In this document: positions 34,035 through 44,939 of the stretch, in pieces
Layout of the letters: every line of letters begins with the position of its first letter
Numbering within the stretch: the first letter of the stretch is position 1
NCBI GenBank assembly: GCA_021234535.1
Contig: CM037833.1
Location: 5,726,709 to 5,790,708, forward strand
Direction: 5' to 3'
Length of the DNA: 64,000 bases
DNA from: Stichopus chloronotus
Lineage: Eukaryota > Echinodermata > Holothuroidea > Aspidochirotida > Stichopodidae
The notes under the pieces: model-generated
The model's input: the letters and a program-made list of their open reading frames with translations, nothing else
The model's database searches: none
What the model was told of the DNA's origin: nothing
Translations under genes and position numbers: made by a program

Positions 34035-35823
34035 TTCCTTCGGAACGTGCTCTGGAGTATCATCCACTGCATGCAAAACATGGGCAGTTTCTGTAGAATT
34101 ACGACTACTGTAAGGAATTACTTTATAGAGAGTGAGATCTTTACACCCAAATTTCAAGAAGCTAAATGGTGGTGTTCTCTGATGTGACTTCTTTTCCATT
34201 GCTGAACTGGGGGAGTGTTACTAAGGTTCCCCTATTTTTTGAAACCCAGAATTGCTACAAACTAAAAATTAATCTGCAGTTGGCTGAATTTCCTTTTCTA
34301 ACATTAAAGGGACATGCCAGAGACAAATTTCAATGACTTATAGAAATGCACAATTGTTTTTTCCTTCACATGTAGTGAAAACTGAACATTAGTTTGTAGC
34401 ATTTAAAAGGTAACAAGTTGTCAACCTTTTCTCTACAAAAGGCATCATGGGAAATCAGTGATGCCATTGAATTTCTTTATGACATTAACACTGCAGTAGG
34501 GATACGAAGTAAGTTTGTCATGCCTTGCATATAGTGTACATTTATGCCAAGTCTGCATGGGAGGATACACAGTATGAAGATTCCAACAGTGTCATGTTTG
34601 AAGTTCAGTTCAGTAATCTTGCATTACATTCTGTGAACTTGACGAGAACTGGGGGTATTGTCACACAAAAAACTGTAAGAATATATCTCAACTTTAAAAA
34701 AAAAAAGGAAAAACAAGCATTGCTACATGATTTAGGTTGGGGGAGGGAAGGAGGTGAACTGAAATAATAATCTCGTAATAAATCTCAAGTGTCATCAGTG
34801 AGGAAGTATAAAAATATGAACAGATACAAAGTAATACTAGACTAGAGGCATTGGTTCCCAGACAGCTACCCCCGGACAACTACCCCCCAGACATTCACAT
34901 TCGGTTTATTCCACTAGGTCAAATACCACCTGCCTAAGTACATATTCACAGGGGTCAATGTGTGGAGGGATATTGTCCAAGGGGTATTTGTCTGGTCATG
35001 GAGGCAATGGAAACAAGCAAACAAGAAAATGAAGAAATGTGGCTGGAATGAAGGTAATACTGTAAGACTGGATTTGTACTAGACCAGTGAACATTAATGC
35101 AAAAGCACAAACAGTTATGGACATGACCATGTCCAGTATGCTTTAATTTATACTTTACAATGAGTTTACAGATCGGATTTTTCAAGCCGAGGAAAAAAAA
35201 TAAAAGTATGTTGCATTGGCTAGGAGAAGCTGCCACAAAAGATTCTGAGAGGTTTAAAAGGTGATTCCTTACTATTTTATGAAGTGTTTGAAGACCACTT
35301 TGATGAAAGCTGTTTACACAACATAAAGCACTCAAAAATACAACATTCTTCAGGACAGGTAGCATTTCACCCATGTTGTTCTTAAAGAAATACCCTTTAA
35401 GATAAGATACCCTGGGATTTTAGATGGGCTGCCCCCCCCCCCCCGAGTGAAAATTGCCATCCCCTGAAATGGCAACCGCCCCTTGAAAGAACAGGTCTCT
35501 CCCCCAAAAAAACTCCCCCTTCTCACTACAGTGAGGGTTAGCGGGTTGGGTTTAGACGGTTGTGGTTAGGGATAGGTTGTTAGGGTTATTGGACCGGGGA
35601 TCAATGAGATGGGGGACCAATGAGACGGGAGACTAATGAGACTGGGGACTGCAGACATTATCCCTAACAGACAATGCAATCCAAAACTGTCATTTAGCAT
35701 CTCAAATATCAAAAATTCCTGAGGTTTAGGGTAGAGTGGGCCCCCTTCCATAAAAATCTGTGAAGAACATTGTGTGCATACTGTACATCAATATCATTTC
35801 AATGACTCACCATCCATACACAT
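34035..35823. other. No gene recognised; poly-C and short repeats
   Basis: Contains C-rich runs (35435-35450), a small tandem repeat near 35585-35645 (about four units of a 16-bp GGGGACCAATGAGAC word) and short open frames. No exon was recognised. Confidence 0.45.
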
Positions 35824-36078
35824 CAGGGGCGGATCCAGGTGGGGGTGCATGCGTCCCCCCCCCTTCAATGACCAATAGTTTTTTATCTTAACAATCAAAT
35901 ACTCCCAAAAAAAGAGCAAAGAGATATGGAAAATATGCTTCCCAGATGCTGGTAAATTGCATCTAAGGGCATCTGGAATTCAAATTTTCTTGGGGGAGGA
36001 CCCCCAACCCCCCGCTATGGGGTATGTGCAGTATGTGCTATGTATGCCCCCTTTCTCAAAATCCTTGATCCGCTCCTG
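35824..36078 (+). mobile_element. hAT-like MITE
   Basis: Left end CAGGGGCGGATCCAGG, right end in reverse CAGGAGCGGATCAAGG, a 16-bp inverted repeat with two mismatches around 220 bp of non-coding DNA with runs of C and G near the ends. The CAG start is typical of hAT. The flanking 8 bases do not match, so the target duplication has decayed. Confidence 0.65.
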
Positions 36079-36273
36079 CATGTTTACAGATGTGCAGGTA
36101 ATCTGGCCTTAATGGTTTAAATGGTATGGCCTACATGCTATAACTTTGACTTATTTTGTTTATTCTGACTGGGGTGAAAATCACAAGGTAAAAAATTTAC
36201 AAGCAAAATCCAAGTTAGTATAAAACACTCTTTCACCACTGAATGTCAAATAGAACTTCAGACTTGTTTTACC

Positions 36274-37439
36274 TCATTGACTAGTACCAAAACGAGACTG
36301 CAACTGAAGTACAAGTATCTCCTTATCTGGCTTTTCAACCCGTGCAACATTTCTTGGTAACTGAATAGATTCTGATGGTATAACATTAAGGTTACCTAGC
36401 TTCAGCGCAACAGTATCATGCATCAGTTCAGTTACAAAGTCATACTTCTTCGACTCGTATATAGGTTTTGCAACCCACTTTTTAGAAGCTTTTGAGTAAA
36501 CAACATGGAAGCGTTTGTTCCCTTTTCTGTCCGCCTTCCCCTTCTTCACCGATGCTTGTTGTGGCCCAACATTACTGTTGTGATCAAGAATAGCAAGCTT
36601 TGTCCGTGCTCGCATTCCAGGGAAATCAAATTCCTGGCGTTTCGGGCAGTATTTCAGAAGTACTCCATGAAACACCTCCAGACTGCCTGTATGACATCAG
36701 CGGTTACAGAACCTAATGTCAGCCAAAAATCTCTTGACCATTATTACATCCTTTAGTCCATTATGTGCTGGAGAGTCTGGTTCCAACTATGCTGCATAGT
36801 TTCATTTTCTTCCTCTTCTTGAATTTCCCCATGCTCACATTGATGAAATTTATCACAAGTGTTCTTGTTTCAGTCACTTGAACTAGCTCTGAAACCAAAA
36901 TCTCATCCGTCTCTGTTTTCATGAGTGAATAAGTACAGTATTTTGCACTATGACATTTTGCTGTTTCTTAAAGGCATTTCCAATTACTGGAAGGTCCCCT
37001 TGAATGGAGAAGAAGGTTGACTTCCCTATGAACCACATGCCAAGAAACTCTGCAAACTGTGACATTCTATGGAAAGTATTGCCAGCTGGCAACCTGCCCA
37101 CCATGAGCTGAGACTCCTATACCAACACTGTCGCATAGTGCAGTATAACTTAACACGGATTAATGTTCCTGATCTTGATTTGTCAACATCTTGAACTTTA
37201 CAATGGCACATATGACAAGTTAAACTGTAAAATAATATGTCCAATTACTCTTCAAATACGAATAGTTTGTTACCATGAACACACTTCTCTTCCATGGTTG
37301 CCTCTCACTCTTCTTCTTGTTCCATCAAGTCTTCAACATGTGGTTCATATATAGGATCATCATAGTCCTCTGAAGAAGAGCTTGACGAAAACAAGATCTG
37401 TTTTGGTTTGTCTGCTTCAAGTGGTGTCATGTTGATTTC
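36274..37439 (-). pseudogene. Decayed gene of an unnamed repetitive transposase-like family
   Basis: Exon A, 37439 to about 37311: acidic, KPKQILFSSSSSSEDYDDP. Exon B from 37224: a CHMCHCKVQDVD zinc-binding start, then in a second frame RLPAGNTFHRMSQFAEFLGM and VIGNAFKKQQNVI, then in a third frame SAKYCTYSLMKTETDEILVS and ELVQVTET. Exon C, about 36680-36274: LLKYCPKRQEFDFPGMRART, LAILDHNSNVGPQQ, KASKKWVAKPIYESKKYDFV. The SAKY..Y, LVQVTET, LLKY.PKR and LDHN motifs recur in a multicopy family of uncharacterised invertebrate proteins that I suspect is a DDE-type transposase. I have no name for it. Three frames in exon B and loss of the segment between VTET and LLKY show that it is dead. Acceptors at 37439 and 37224 are clear. 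Confidence 0.6.
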
Positions 37440-37878
37440 CTGGAAAAAGACATATAAAATTGTTTGTGTGGATGCTTTGCACTGCTTTATTTTCAACACA
37501 CACATACTACATATTTCATATGGAACATGTTCATTAATTATACATAAGGACTTAAATGGTAACAGAGGTAGGGACCAACTTTGAATCAACACTCCTCCAT
37601 ATTTACAATTTTGTTCCAAAATAACTAGAATCAATTTGTTGCAGATGGCATGGATTTGAAAAGAAATTTAGTGTGACTAGATACCAGGTTGTACAGCAAT
37701 ATCCTACCCTGTACAAGAAATGTACATCTAGTAATCAACACCATACAGATTCACACTGAAACAAATTGAACGTTGAACATCAATAGTGCCAAATATTAAA
37801 ATAAAAAAAAATATCAATGGGGAAAGGAATGCTTCCCTCTCTCAGATTCTTCCTAACGGTATATCCGATGTCCATTTT

Positions 37879-37976
37879 GTCCCCTGTGGGCTGGGGGTTG
37901 TAGAATATGCCCAAGGTATTCCCAGCCAGTCCTAAGAGGCCACTAAGTGGGATGAACGAACGAACGAACTAACCAA
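37879..37976 (+). mobile_element. SINE with (GAAC)n tail and 14-bp target duplication
   Basis: A 98-bp insert flanked by CCGATGTCCATTTT at 37865-37878 and 37977-37990, an exact 14-bp duplication. The body has GTCCCCTGTGGGCTGGGGG, CCTAAGAGGCCACTAAGTGG and ends in (GAAC)3 with AACCAACC. The AAGAGGC.ACTAA stretch resembles a conserved SINE tract seen in several invertebrates, from memory only. The insertion lies inside the 3' part of the P-element gene. Confidence 0.75.
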
Positions 37977-38049
37977 CCGATGTCCATTTTACTGATAGAA
38001 TTGACAAGTGGCTCAAATCTGCTGGTACTGAGTTACACAAGCTACTCAC

Positions 38050-38451
38050 ATAAATCTATTATCATCCAGTTCTTTGTATGGTGCAAGGTTTGGTTTTAGT
38101 TTTCTTATGTGCTTTAAGCAATCAAAGAAGGCATCAATTAACTCACAGAATTTAGCTGTAGCAGCAGCTTGCTCCCCTCCATACTTTTAAGAGAAATGGC
38201 CATGGTAGAACTTAGTACCTGAGCAGCCAGGTTGACCCGTATTTTGGAATACGGGTTCAGATAAACATGGTCGTACGTTATCTTTGGAAGATTCTTAAGA
38301 CTGTTTTCCATGTCTTTATGATATAACCTTACAAGGTGTTGCCACATGAGAAGAAGTATATAAATCGGTGCGGTGATCCCCTAGTGTCATCCCCACCCAT
38401 TCCATTATACATGCTGTAGAATCTTCGGTTGGGAGATGCTCCATCACCCAC
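38050..38451 (-). pseudogene. P-element transposase, C-terminal part, 3' of LINE insertion
   Basis: Continues the transposase after the LINE: DGASPNRRFYSMYNGMGGD, then IYFFS, then (new frame) MWQHLVRLYHKDMENSLKN, YDHVYLNPYSKIRVNLAAQV, and (third frame) TAKFCELIDAFFDCLKHIRK up to a GTGAGT donor at 38050. These are typical of THAP9/P-element transposases (Tnp_P_element family). Two frameshifts are visible. Final exons left of 38050 are not recognised. Confidence 0.78.
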
Positions 38452-38462
38452 AGGTTACAGGT

Positions 38463-39658
38463 GCTTTTTAAGTGCATAAAAAACGGCACAGAAACAGAAC
38501 AAATACAAACTCAAACCGGCTTAGGAAAAGCAAAAACGCGAACTATTTACGCAGAATGAAACAATACCAACCGGTCCGCCCGCACCGAAGCAATTGAACC
38601 CCACCGTCTGCCAAACGTCGACCTAGACAAACGAAGTCGGACTCAACCCTCAACCTAACCTCCGCCTTCACCGATGCCACGACGACGTCCGCAGGCCGTC
38701 CCTCACCCCTAAATACAATATTACAACCGTCTCTTCATACGGCCAGCTTTATGGAGGCCGATACAAAGGTAAGTATCTCGCGAACACTGGTGTTGCACAA
38801 TGGGGGAGAGAGACCATACACAACGTATTCCCAGAGGAGGGCCACAAAGCCACACTGCCAAAACACATGTAGAACACTCTCCCATCTTGTACATCCCTTG
38901 CGGGGGCAAATGCCATCTCCAAGACGCCACCGATGGCGCTTGAGGTTGGTTACAATGACGTCATGTGCAATTCGCCACAACAGGTCTCGCCGGCGAAAAT
39001 CAAGTGACCTGCTGTGAACTACACTCCACACTTCCGGCCGCGAAGCATAGTCGGTTGGATGGACCTGCCCGACCAATTCATCAAAAATAGCCCGATATTG
39101 GGTCCTCGCACTGGATTGCGAGACGTTCCAAACGGACAACATAATACGGAGAGTGTCGCTCATGTGGCCGTAGGCCTTCGTGGGCCTCCAGCTGTGGGGA
39201 GCACTGTTGCTAAATAGGGAGGGGAACAAACGGCATGTTGCTGTCAACAGCACTATAAACACATTTGGTCAGGAGAAAACGGAGCTTGGAAGGGAAATGT
39301 ACAAGGCCCAATCCCCGACTCTTAAGGTCCCAATACACTCCCCTTCTTTTGACCAACTCCGTCTTCCCTGACCATAAAAAACTAAACACGGCCCTCTCGA
39401 GTCGAGGCAGGACACCATTTCGAGCAACCAGAACAGTGCCCGGGTACCACAAGAGAGGGTTAACGAAACGATTGATAACAGTAACCTTCCCCAACAGGCT
39501 AATGTAGCGATACCTGAAGTCCTCCAACCTAGCCTCCACCAGGTCCACTTTCTCGTTCCAGGTAAGTGCCGCGAAGAGCAGTTATCTATATCGCCACCCA
39601 CCTAGACGAAGTCCTTTGGTCTTTGTTGGGTTCAGTCTGGCCCCTGTTGCTCTTTGAA
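38463..39658 (-). mobile_element. 5'-truncated L1/Tx1-like LINE with 11-bp target duplication
   Basis: Inserted in the P-element exon, flanked by AGGTTACAGGT at 38452-38462 and 39659-39669. On the minus strand it starts mid-ORF (QRATGARLNPTKTKGLRLGG). After a frame change it reads RYISLLGKVTVINRFVNPLL and, in the next frame, RRRDLLWRIAHDVIVTNLKR and WESVLHVFWQCGFVALLWEY, the zf-RVT-like end of L1/Tx1-type ORF2. A 3'-UTR of about 280 bp follows and ends TATGCACTTAAAAAG without poly-A. The family is repeated at 17120, 32080, 41820, 43539, 43690, 54166 and 59110. Confidence 0.88.
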
Positions 39659-40570
39659 AGGTTACAGGTACATTCCAGGATGCACACAGCTTCCCAAAAC
39701 AGTGGGAAAAATTGAACTGCTGACACTCATCTGACACACATCTGAACCAAAAAAGGCAAATGAGTATTTGAGTTCTGTACAAACACACCTTAGCATAAAC
39801 ACCATTGCATGAGTAGCTAGTTCATCCACCTTATCCATTGTGGCAAAATTTTTCTCTGGGTCCCCTAAATCTGTAAAACCAATTAAGTTCCCTGTGCTTT
39901 TGTCCAAAACTAAATTGGCTTTCAGTTTCATCTCATCTATATTTAGCACCACGTATCTTTGAACATAACTTTCAGTCTTCTGTATAAGATCAAAAATCAC
40001 TTCCTCATTAAATCCTGGCCTTGGCTTGATCCAATTACGATAGTCTCTAAATGTTCTTTGGCTGGGGAGGGTGAGAACTTTGCTATTTCTAAGCTCTTCA
40101 TAACATGAAGGTGATTTTGACATCAATGATAAACAGAATCGAATTATCATGGGATGGTATCTAACACCTTTTTCATTGACAGAGAAAAGCATTTCCTGTT
40201 GTTCCCAGAAGAGAGTCATAAGGGGTGTCATTTTACTGTTTGAATCATTGAGAATACTTATGAAATCTTTACTCATGCTATGATCAACTTCAACACTTGA
40301 TTTCAAAAGTTCTGCCTTCATGCTTTCCAACTCCTTTTGAAGTTGGGCACATTTGAGCCGCTGTGATTGGAGGGTATGCGAAAAGGATTGGTTCTAGCTA
40401 CAGGTACTTTAGTTTTAGGTGTCAGAATCCTTTTCCGCTTAGCTTTTGTGGCTTTACAGTCAGGAGTAATGTCATACCCTCAATAGTAAACAACTTGTAC
40501 AATGTTCTAAGCTCAGTCAGTATGGTTCATATTCTTCCATTGAAGGGTCAAATGCTTTTGGAATAACATG
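39659..40570 (-). pseudogene. P-element transposase, central exon, 5' of LINE insertion
   Basis: After a lysine-rich linker (CKATKAKRKRILTPKTK, shifted frame) and a coiled-coil start (LKCAQLQKELESMKAELLK) it shows SKMTPLMTLFWEQQEMLF, YHPMIIRFCLSLMSKSPSCY, LTLPSQRTFRDYRNWIKP and NIDEMKLKANLVLDKSTGNL, then ATHAMVFMLRCV. After one shift comes FFPLFWEAVCILECTCNL, where the LINE cuts in. These motifs identify the Tnp_P_element (THAP9-like) family. The 222-residue open run shows decay is limited. Confidence 0.85.
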
Positions 40571-40727
40571 CATAGTAATATTTTTGGTATTTACATTTGT
40601 TTTTACACCACTGCAAATTGAAAAATTCTTGATTTCACCAGCCAAAGACGGACAGGGTAAATCCGAGGCTATCATCAATGGTAAGACTGTAAGTCGGTAA
40701 AAGGAATGTTTCTTCTTGGAAACTTAC

Positions 40728-40948
40728 AACACACCTGTTAGTGTTAAAAATTGTAGACCACTCCTTAGAGAAGCTGGATTTTTTGATATCCCGTTGTCCT
40801 TCTTGCAAGGATTTGTACATAACATCAGGTGTAGTGGGATATGTATTTGCAGTTCTGAGGGATTTATTCTGCCTAGCTGTTAGACCCTTTGATGGCATAC
40901 AGAGAGTTGGGACTGAACCAAACACTAGTTTCTTCTTTGTCATTTTAT
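40728..40948 (-). CDS. P-element gene exon 2: end of THAP domain and linker
   Basis: Bounded by a CCAAACAG acceptor (40948) and a GTAAGTTT donor (40728). It reads KKKLVFGSVPTLCMPSKGL, the conserved end of a THAP domain (AVPTLF-like box), followed by a basic linker. Open throughout. It joins the THAP exon at 41560-41791 to the transposase exon. Confidence 0.72.
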
Positions 40949-41559
40949 CTGTTTGGACTGAGGGAAAAAAATTACATTATGCAAACATCCATAGAAGAAT
41001 AGAGCATTTTCAATACTTGATAAAAGAATGCAAAACCGTCATTAAGGTTCCCCACAAATTAGGAGAGTTGTAACGAGTCACCAATTTTGCAGTCGAGCCA
41101 TTCGCTTCTTTTGATGTGACTCGAGTCGAGTCAATGACTCGAGCGACTGTGCTATTTCCATGGGGAAAATCCTAATTCAATTCCTCGAGTCATTTCCACC
41201 TTTGAGAACTCTGCAATGTCCTCGACAAGGGAGGCAGCATTCTATGATAAAAGGTCTTTCCCCCACGCCACCCACCTATCACGACCACTGTTTGACAATC
41301 TAAACCAGTATTTTTTAAACCTGTGGTACAGAAACCAGTGTTCAAGGAAATGTACCTACTGTACCTGGCTGGGCTATGAAAAAAGGAACGCTTGCCCCAC
41401 AAGCACTCAACTATGACACCGCATTACATCACATTAGGATTTTCTGGAATGTAATGGTGGTGGTAACTTAATGGGTTATATGCTACATATTTTGTAAAGG
41501 AAACAGCAGCTCAAAGTGTAAAATTGCCTTCAGTGGTACAGTACATACTGTACACTCAC

Positions 41560-41791
41560 ATATTTCCACCTCTTCTGGACGAAAATGTCTCTCACAAGTA
41601 AACACCCTGTTTTTTCTGATCTGCTCCCTGAACTCCTTGTCAACTACTCTGCTTTTAGTAATCTCATTGAGCCATGAAGAACGCCACCTTGTATATTCCT
41701 GGTTGTTAGCTGCTGGCAGTCTGAATATGTCTACTCCCTTGCTTCTCCTGCTTGTCCCACAACAGACAACTGCACAGTTGGCACCAGGCAT
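41560..41791 (-). CDS. P-element gene exon 1: THAP zinc finger
   Basis: Starts MPGANCAVVCCGTSRR, followed by WRSSWLNEI and FTCERHFRPEEVEI, then a GTGAGT donor. The C2CH pattern (two N-terminal Cys, invariant Trp, then C..H) is that of a THAP DNA-binding domain. In P-element transposases this domain binds the transposon ends. With the exons at 40728-40948, 39659-40570 and 38050-38451 it makes one minus-strand transposase gene, later split by a LINE. A short LINE tail sits about 30 bp upstream of the start codon. Confidence 0.82.
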
Positions 41792-41819
41792 CTTTACAAG
41801 AAGTAGGAAACAAAGTGTT

Positions 41820-41895
41820 CGCGTTTTTGCTTTTCCTGAGCCGGTTTGGGTTTGTATTTGTTGTTTCTGTGCCGTTTTCTATGCACTTAAAAAGT
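41820..41895 (+). mobile_element. LINE tail insertion, 76 bp, with 10-bp target duplication
   Basis: The last ~75 bp of the LINE 3'-UTR (CGCGTTTTTGCTTTTCCTGA to CACTTAAAAAG), flanked by ACAAAGTGTT at 41810-41819 and 41896-41905. An extreme 5' truncation, placed in the 5' flank of the THAP exon. Confidence 0.85.
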
Positions 41896-41905
41896 ACAAA
41901 GTGTT

Positions 41906-42567
41906 AAACCAGTTTTTGATATCCAGTGCATTACATGATAGGAAGTACAGTACTATCTTTGTATTATTTTGTTAATGCCTGCAGTAAGTCTGTGACAGGC
42001 TTACAAGTTACAGCTTAAGTAGGGTGGCCATATGTCTGACCTTTTGCGGGGTTGTCTGACTTTGAAGCAATCTGTCCTCTGTCCAGCGGTACTCGATGCT
42101 GGATCTGGATGTTGGTTTACCCTCCTTTTTAATGATCTGTGACTTGCAAGGTCACAACAACATAGACCTGTATTTTGCATAATTTATAACAGCCTAGATA
42201 TTTGAATAAAAACAGCAGTAACAATTTTTTTTCCATCACATACAATATTGGACATGAAAACTGTGGACAGCCTTTATTTCAAGATATTGGCATAACCCTC
42301 TCAAGTTTATGAACAATCATATTTTAATTCTACGTGCTTAGGCCTAGTCAGTTTGATTTTGAAGTGCAAAATTCGTATGGTGGGCATGTAATGCATGTTG
42401 AGCTTGAGTGTGGCATTAACCTGACATATTATAGGCGTATGATACTAGCTAACTTTTTCTTTGTTCTAGTATCTTTACTTTTCATTTATGCTGTACGTCC
42501 GATTATATAAATTATTGTATTTTATGAGGGCAAAATGAACAGACAAACTGTAGAAGAACAATCAAAG
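41906..42567. other. No gene recognised
   Basis: AT-rich DNA upstream of the P-element gene, without a recognised exon. Confidence 0.4.
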
Positions 42568-42770
42568 GTACTCTATTTAGAATCAGTGCACGGAAGTGAC
42601 GCAAGTCTTTATGAAATCGTTATTTTGGCCTAATTTCAACCTAAACTTAACCCTAACCCTCAAATAAGCAATGGTTTTGAGTGTGAGACTAAGTTTCTAA
42701 CCCAAACGTAACACTAACTTTCATCACTGACCTTGACTTGAGGGCATGCACTGATTCTAAATTAGAGCCC
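42568..42770 (+). mobile_element. MITE, copy 2 (related to 16013-16243)
   Basis: Left end ACTCTATTTAGAATCAGTG, right end CACTGATTCTAAATTAGAGC, internal AACCCTAACCC-like stretch. Flanks AATCAAAG and AATCAACC agree in six of eight bases. Confidence 0.6.
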
Positions 42771-43538
42771 AATCAACCAATGAAATGGCTGAAGATGGTC
42801 ATGTACTCCTTTTGGTACTGTAATATTGAAATGGTCACCCTATTGAAGTTCTTAGGTGTAGGCCTAAGTGGAAAACAGAAACTTAGGCAATAGATACTTA
42901 TGCGTCAATCTGTCACCATGAATCAATCATGGTTCCTTACTAAAATACTAGGCCCTAAGTGTGACACCATCCCTGGGGTGCAATGTAGGCTAGACACAAA
43001 ATGAAACTTGTTTGAATCTCTTCCGTATCTGTTACCACATTTCTGTCTAATGGTAAAGTGGCAAATTCAGGCCAATTACAGTTTTCTTACGGTATGTACG
43101 CTTTTTAAAATTTTGTACTGACGTTTGGCTAAGCCGTACAGTGCTATGCTTCGAATGTTCGCTCATTAGGTTCCTGTGTTCTCACTAACTGTTAATTACT
43201 TAGTTAAGTAAGCTACATAACATAGGCCTAAGCATATCTCAATGTCGCTAAGTACTGGCATCGTAACTCCAATCCTTTATATATTTTACAATAATGCACG
43301 CCGTATTTTAAGTCATTACCATTTCATCAAGGTTTACACGAGACTCCCTAGGAAGTAAACTTTCGCTGTTCGTATTGTATAGTACGTGTAGTACGCTCCA
43401 CACATACACCAGCGTCGCTTCTTGTGTACTATCAGGGTCACGTGACTGCAGAAAATCGAAATCTCAACATGGGCAGGACAGTTCGCCGAGTTTCCCAACC
43501 AGGGATAGTATAATATCTATGGTCTCATTTAGTAGTGT
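42771..43538. other. No gene recognised
   Basis: Mixed-composition DNA with a few AGGCCTA words and no supported exon. Confidence 0.4.
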
Positions 43539-43638
43539 GTAAATAGTTCGCGTTTTGTTTTCCTGAGCCGGTTTGAGTTATGTTTTTGTTCTGTGCCGTT
43601 TTTATGCACTTTGTGCCGTTTTTTATGCACTTAGAAAG
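43539..43638 (+). mobile_element. LINE 3' end fragment with partial duplication
   Basis: Matches the LINE tail (GTAAATAGTTCGCG, CCTGAGCCGGTTTGAG, GTGCCGTTTTTATGCACTT) with the last 20 bp repeated, and ends CACTTAGAAAG. No clear target duplication was seen. Confidence 0.75.
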
Positions 43639-43689
43639 TAATCCTCTCGCTCTGCTCTAGGGAGAGGAAAGGGAACTCCTCCGCACTTC

Positions 43690-44330
43690 ACGCAATCCAG
43701 CACTTTCTTGATCAGAAATTACATAGGGATCGTGTTCGTGCTGGAGTGCATTGCGTGGAGGCGGATGAAAAACCAACTATCAAGTTTTACCGGTATCGAC
43801 CGGCACGTAAAGGCACTCCGTGAGATCCATGGTGTAGTACAAAAGGACCCTCTCGGCATCGTAGAAGTATTTAAAAACTACATACATGAGCAGCTACATA
43901 CTGCGTCAGATGTGCGGTGCGGGGACGCAGTGTTCAGCAGAATCTCTGGTTGATGCCAGACTTAGTTGAATATGTTATGGACCGTGACATTCCATGTGCG
44001 CTTGTCTCCCTCGATCAGGAGGCCTTCGACATGGTTGATCACGGTTTTCTCGTCAAGGTGTTGACGAAGTTACATTTAAACCAAGCCTTTGTTGAATGGG
44101 TTACTTTATAAGACTATAAATGGTTGTGTTATTGTGAATGGTTTTTCATCGGACCCCAACGCGGGGTGCGACAGGGGTGCCCACTGTCACCTCTCGTCTG
44201 TGCATTGTTTAGTGAATTCCTTGTAAGAGATGACGTAAAATGTGTAGTCTCCGACCTACAATCTTGGACAAAATTGTTGGGACACTTTGTCGTACGTTGC
44301 AAATATAATACTGAATTTTAGGTGAGAGGA
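43690..44330 (+). pseudogene. LINE reverse transcriptase fragment
   Basis: Three frames give: a region before the RT (VLECIAWRRMKNQLSSF, DPLGIVEVFKNYIHEQL); then SVQQNLWLMPDLVEYVMD, CALVSLDQEAFDMVDHGFLV (RT motif with the catalytic Asp context); then GPQRGVRQGCPLSPLVCALF. This is the RT of the same L1/Tx1-like LINE group. It is in the same orientation as, and 50 bp beyond, a LINE 3' end, so it is a second copy rather than a continuation. Sequence between the segments is deleted. Confidence 0.8.
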
Positions 44331-44679
44331 TAACAAGATTGTAGCTTCCTTCAGGGCCCTTATTGAAGGTTGATGCAAAGTAAGACTTTGCTTAGAACGA
44401 TCAAACAGTGACTAAAATATGTGTCCATACAAAGCTGAACATTGGGGAATGGGAAGTCCATATACTTCAAATGCTTTCACCACTGTCTTTCTGCCTGTTT
44501 TGATGACACTCCCCCTTACTTTTCTGATATCAATGCAATACCATCTTGTTTCATTCTCTTTTTTGATCTCATATTTGGTGTGTAGGTTGCTCACACTGTA
44601 ACTCAAGTAAGGGTAGCTTCGGGATCTTATAGCTAGCATGTGGATTGTCCAAAATTATTAGATTATCCCTGTTGGTTTT

Positions 44680-44880
44680 AGTGAAAGTCAAAGGTCATTT
44701 GGAGTCACCAGAGATCAAAAGGTCAAAGCAATGTAAACTACTATATCTCAAAAATAGAAACTGAATCTTATAGTTTGCATGTCTGTTAATCGTATTCAGT
44801 AGTTGTAGCCATATAAATTTTGGTACCTGATGTTTTAGAAGGAACTGAAAGGTCATTTTGGATCAAAATATTTCAATGGT
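44680..44880 (-). repeat. Diverged relative of the DR1 satellite unit
   Basis: AGTCAAAGGTCATTTGGAGT and AAAGGTCATTTTGG words match, in reverse, the TGACCTTT-containing part of the intron satellite at 19960-20878. The core is not a perfect DR1 here. Confidence 0.5.
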
Positions 44881-44939
44881 CTGTTTACATATGTGTCAAG
44901 TAGAACAATCACAAAGCCTTTTGGCTCTCTGGTCTTATT

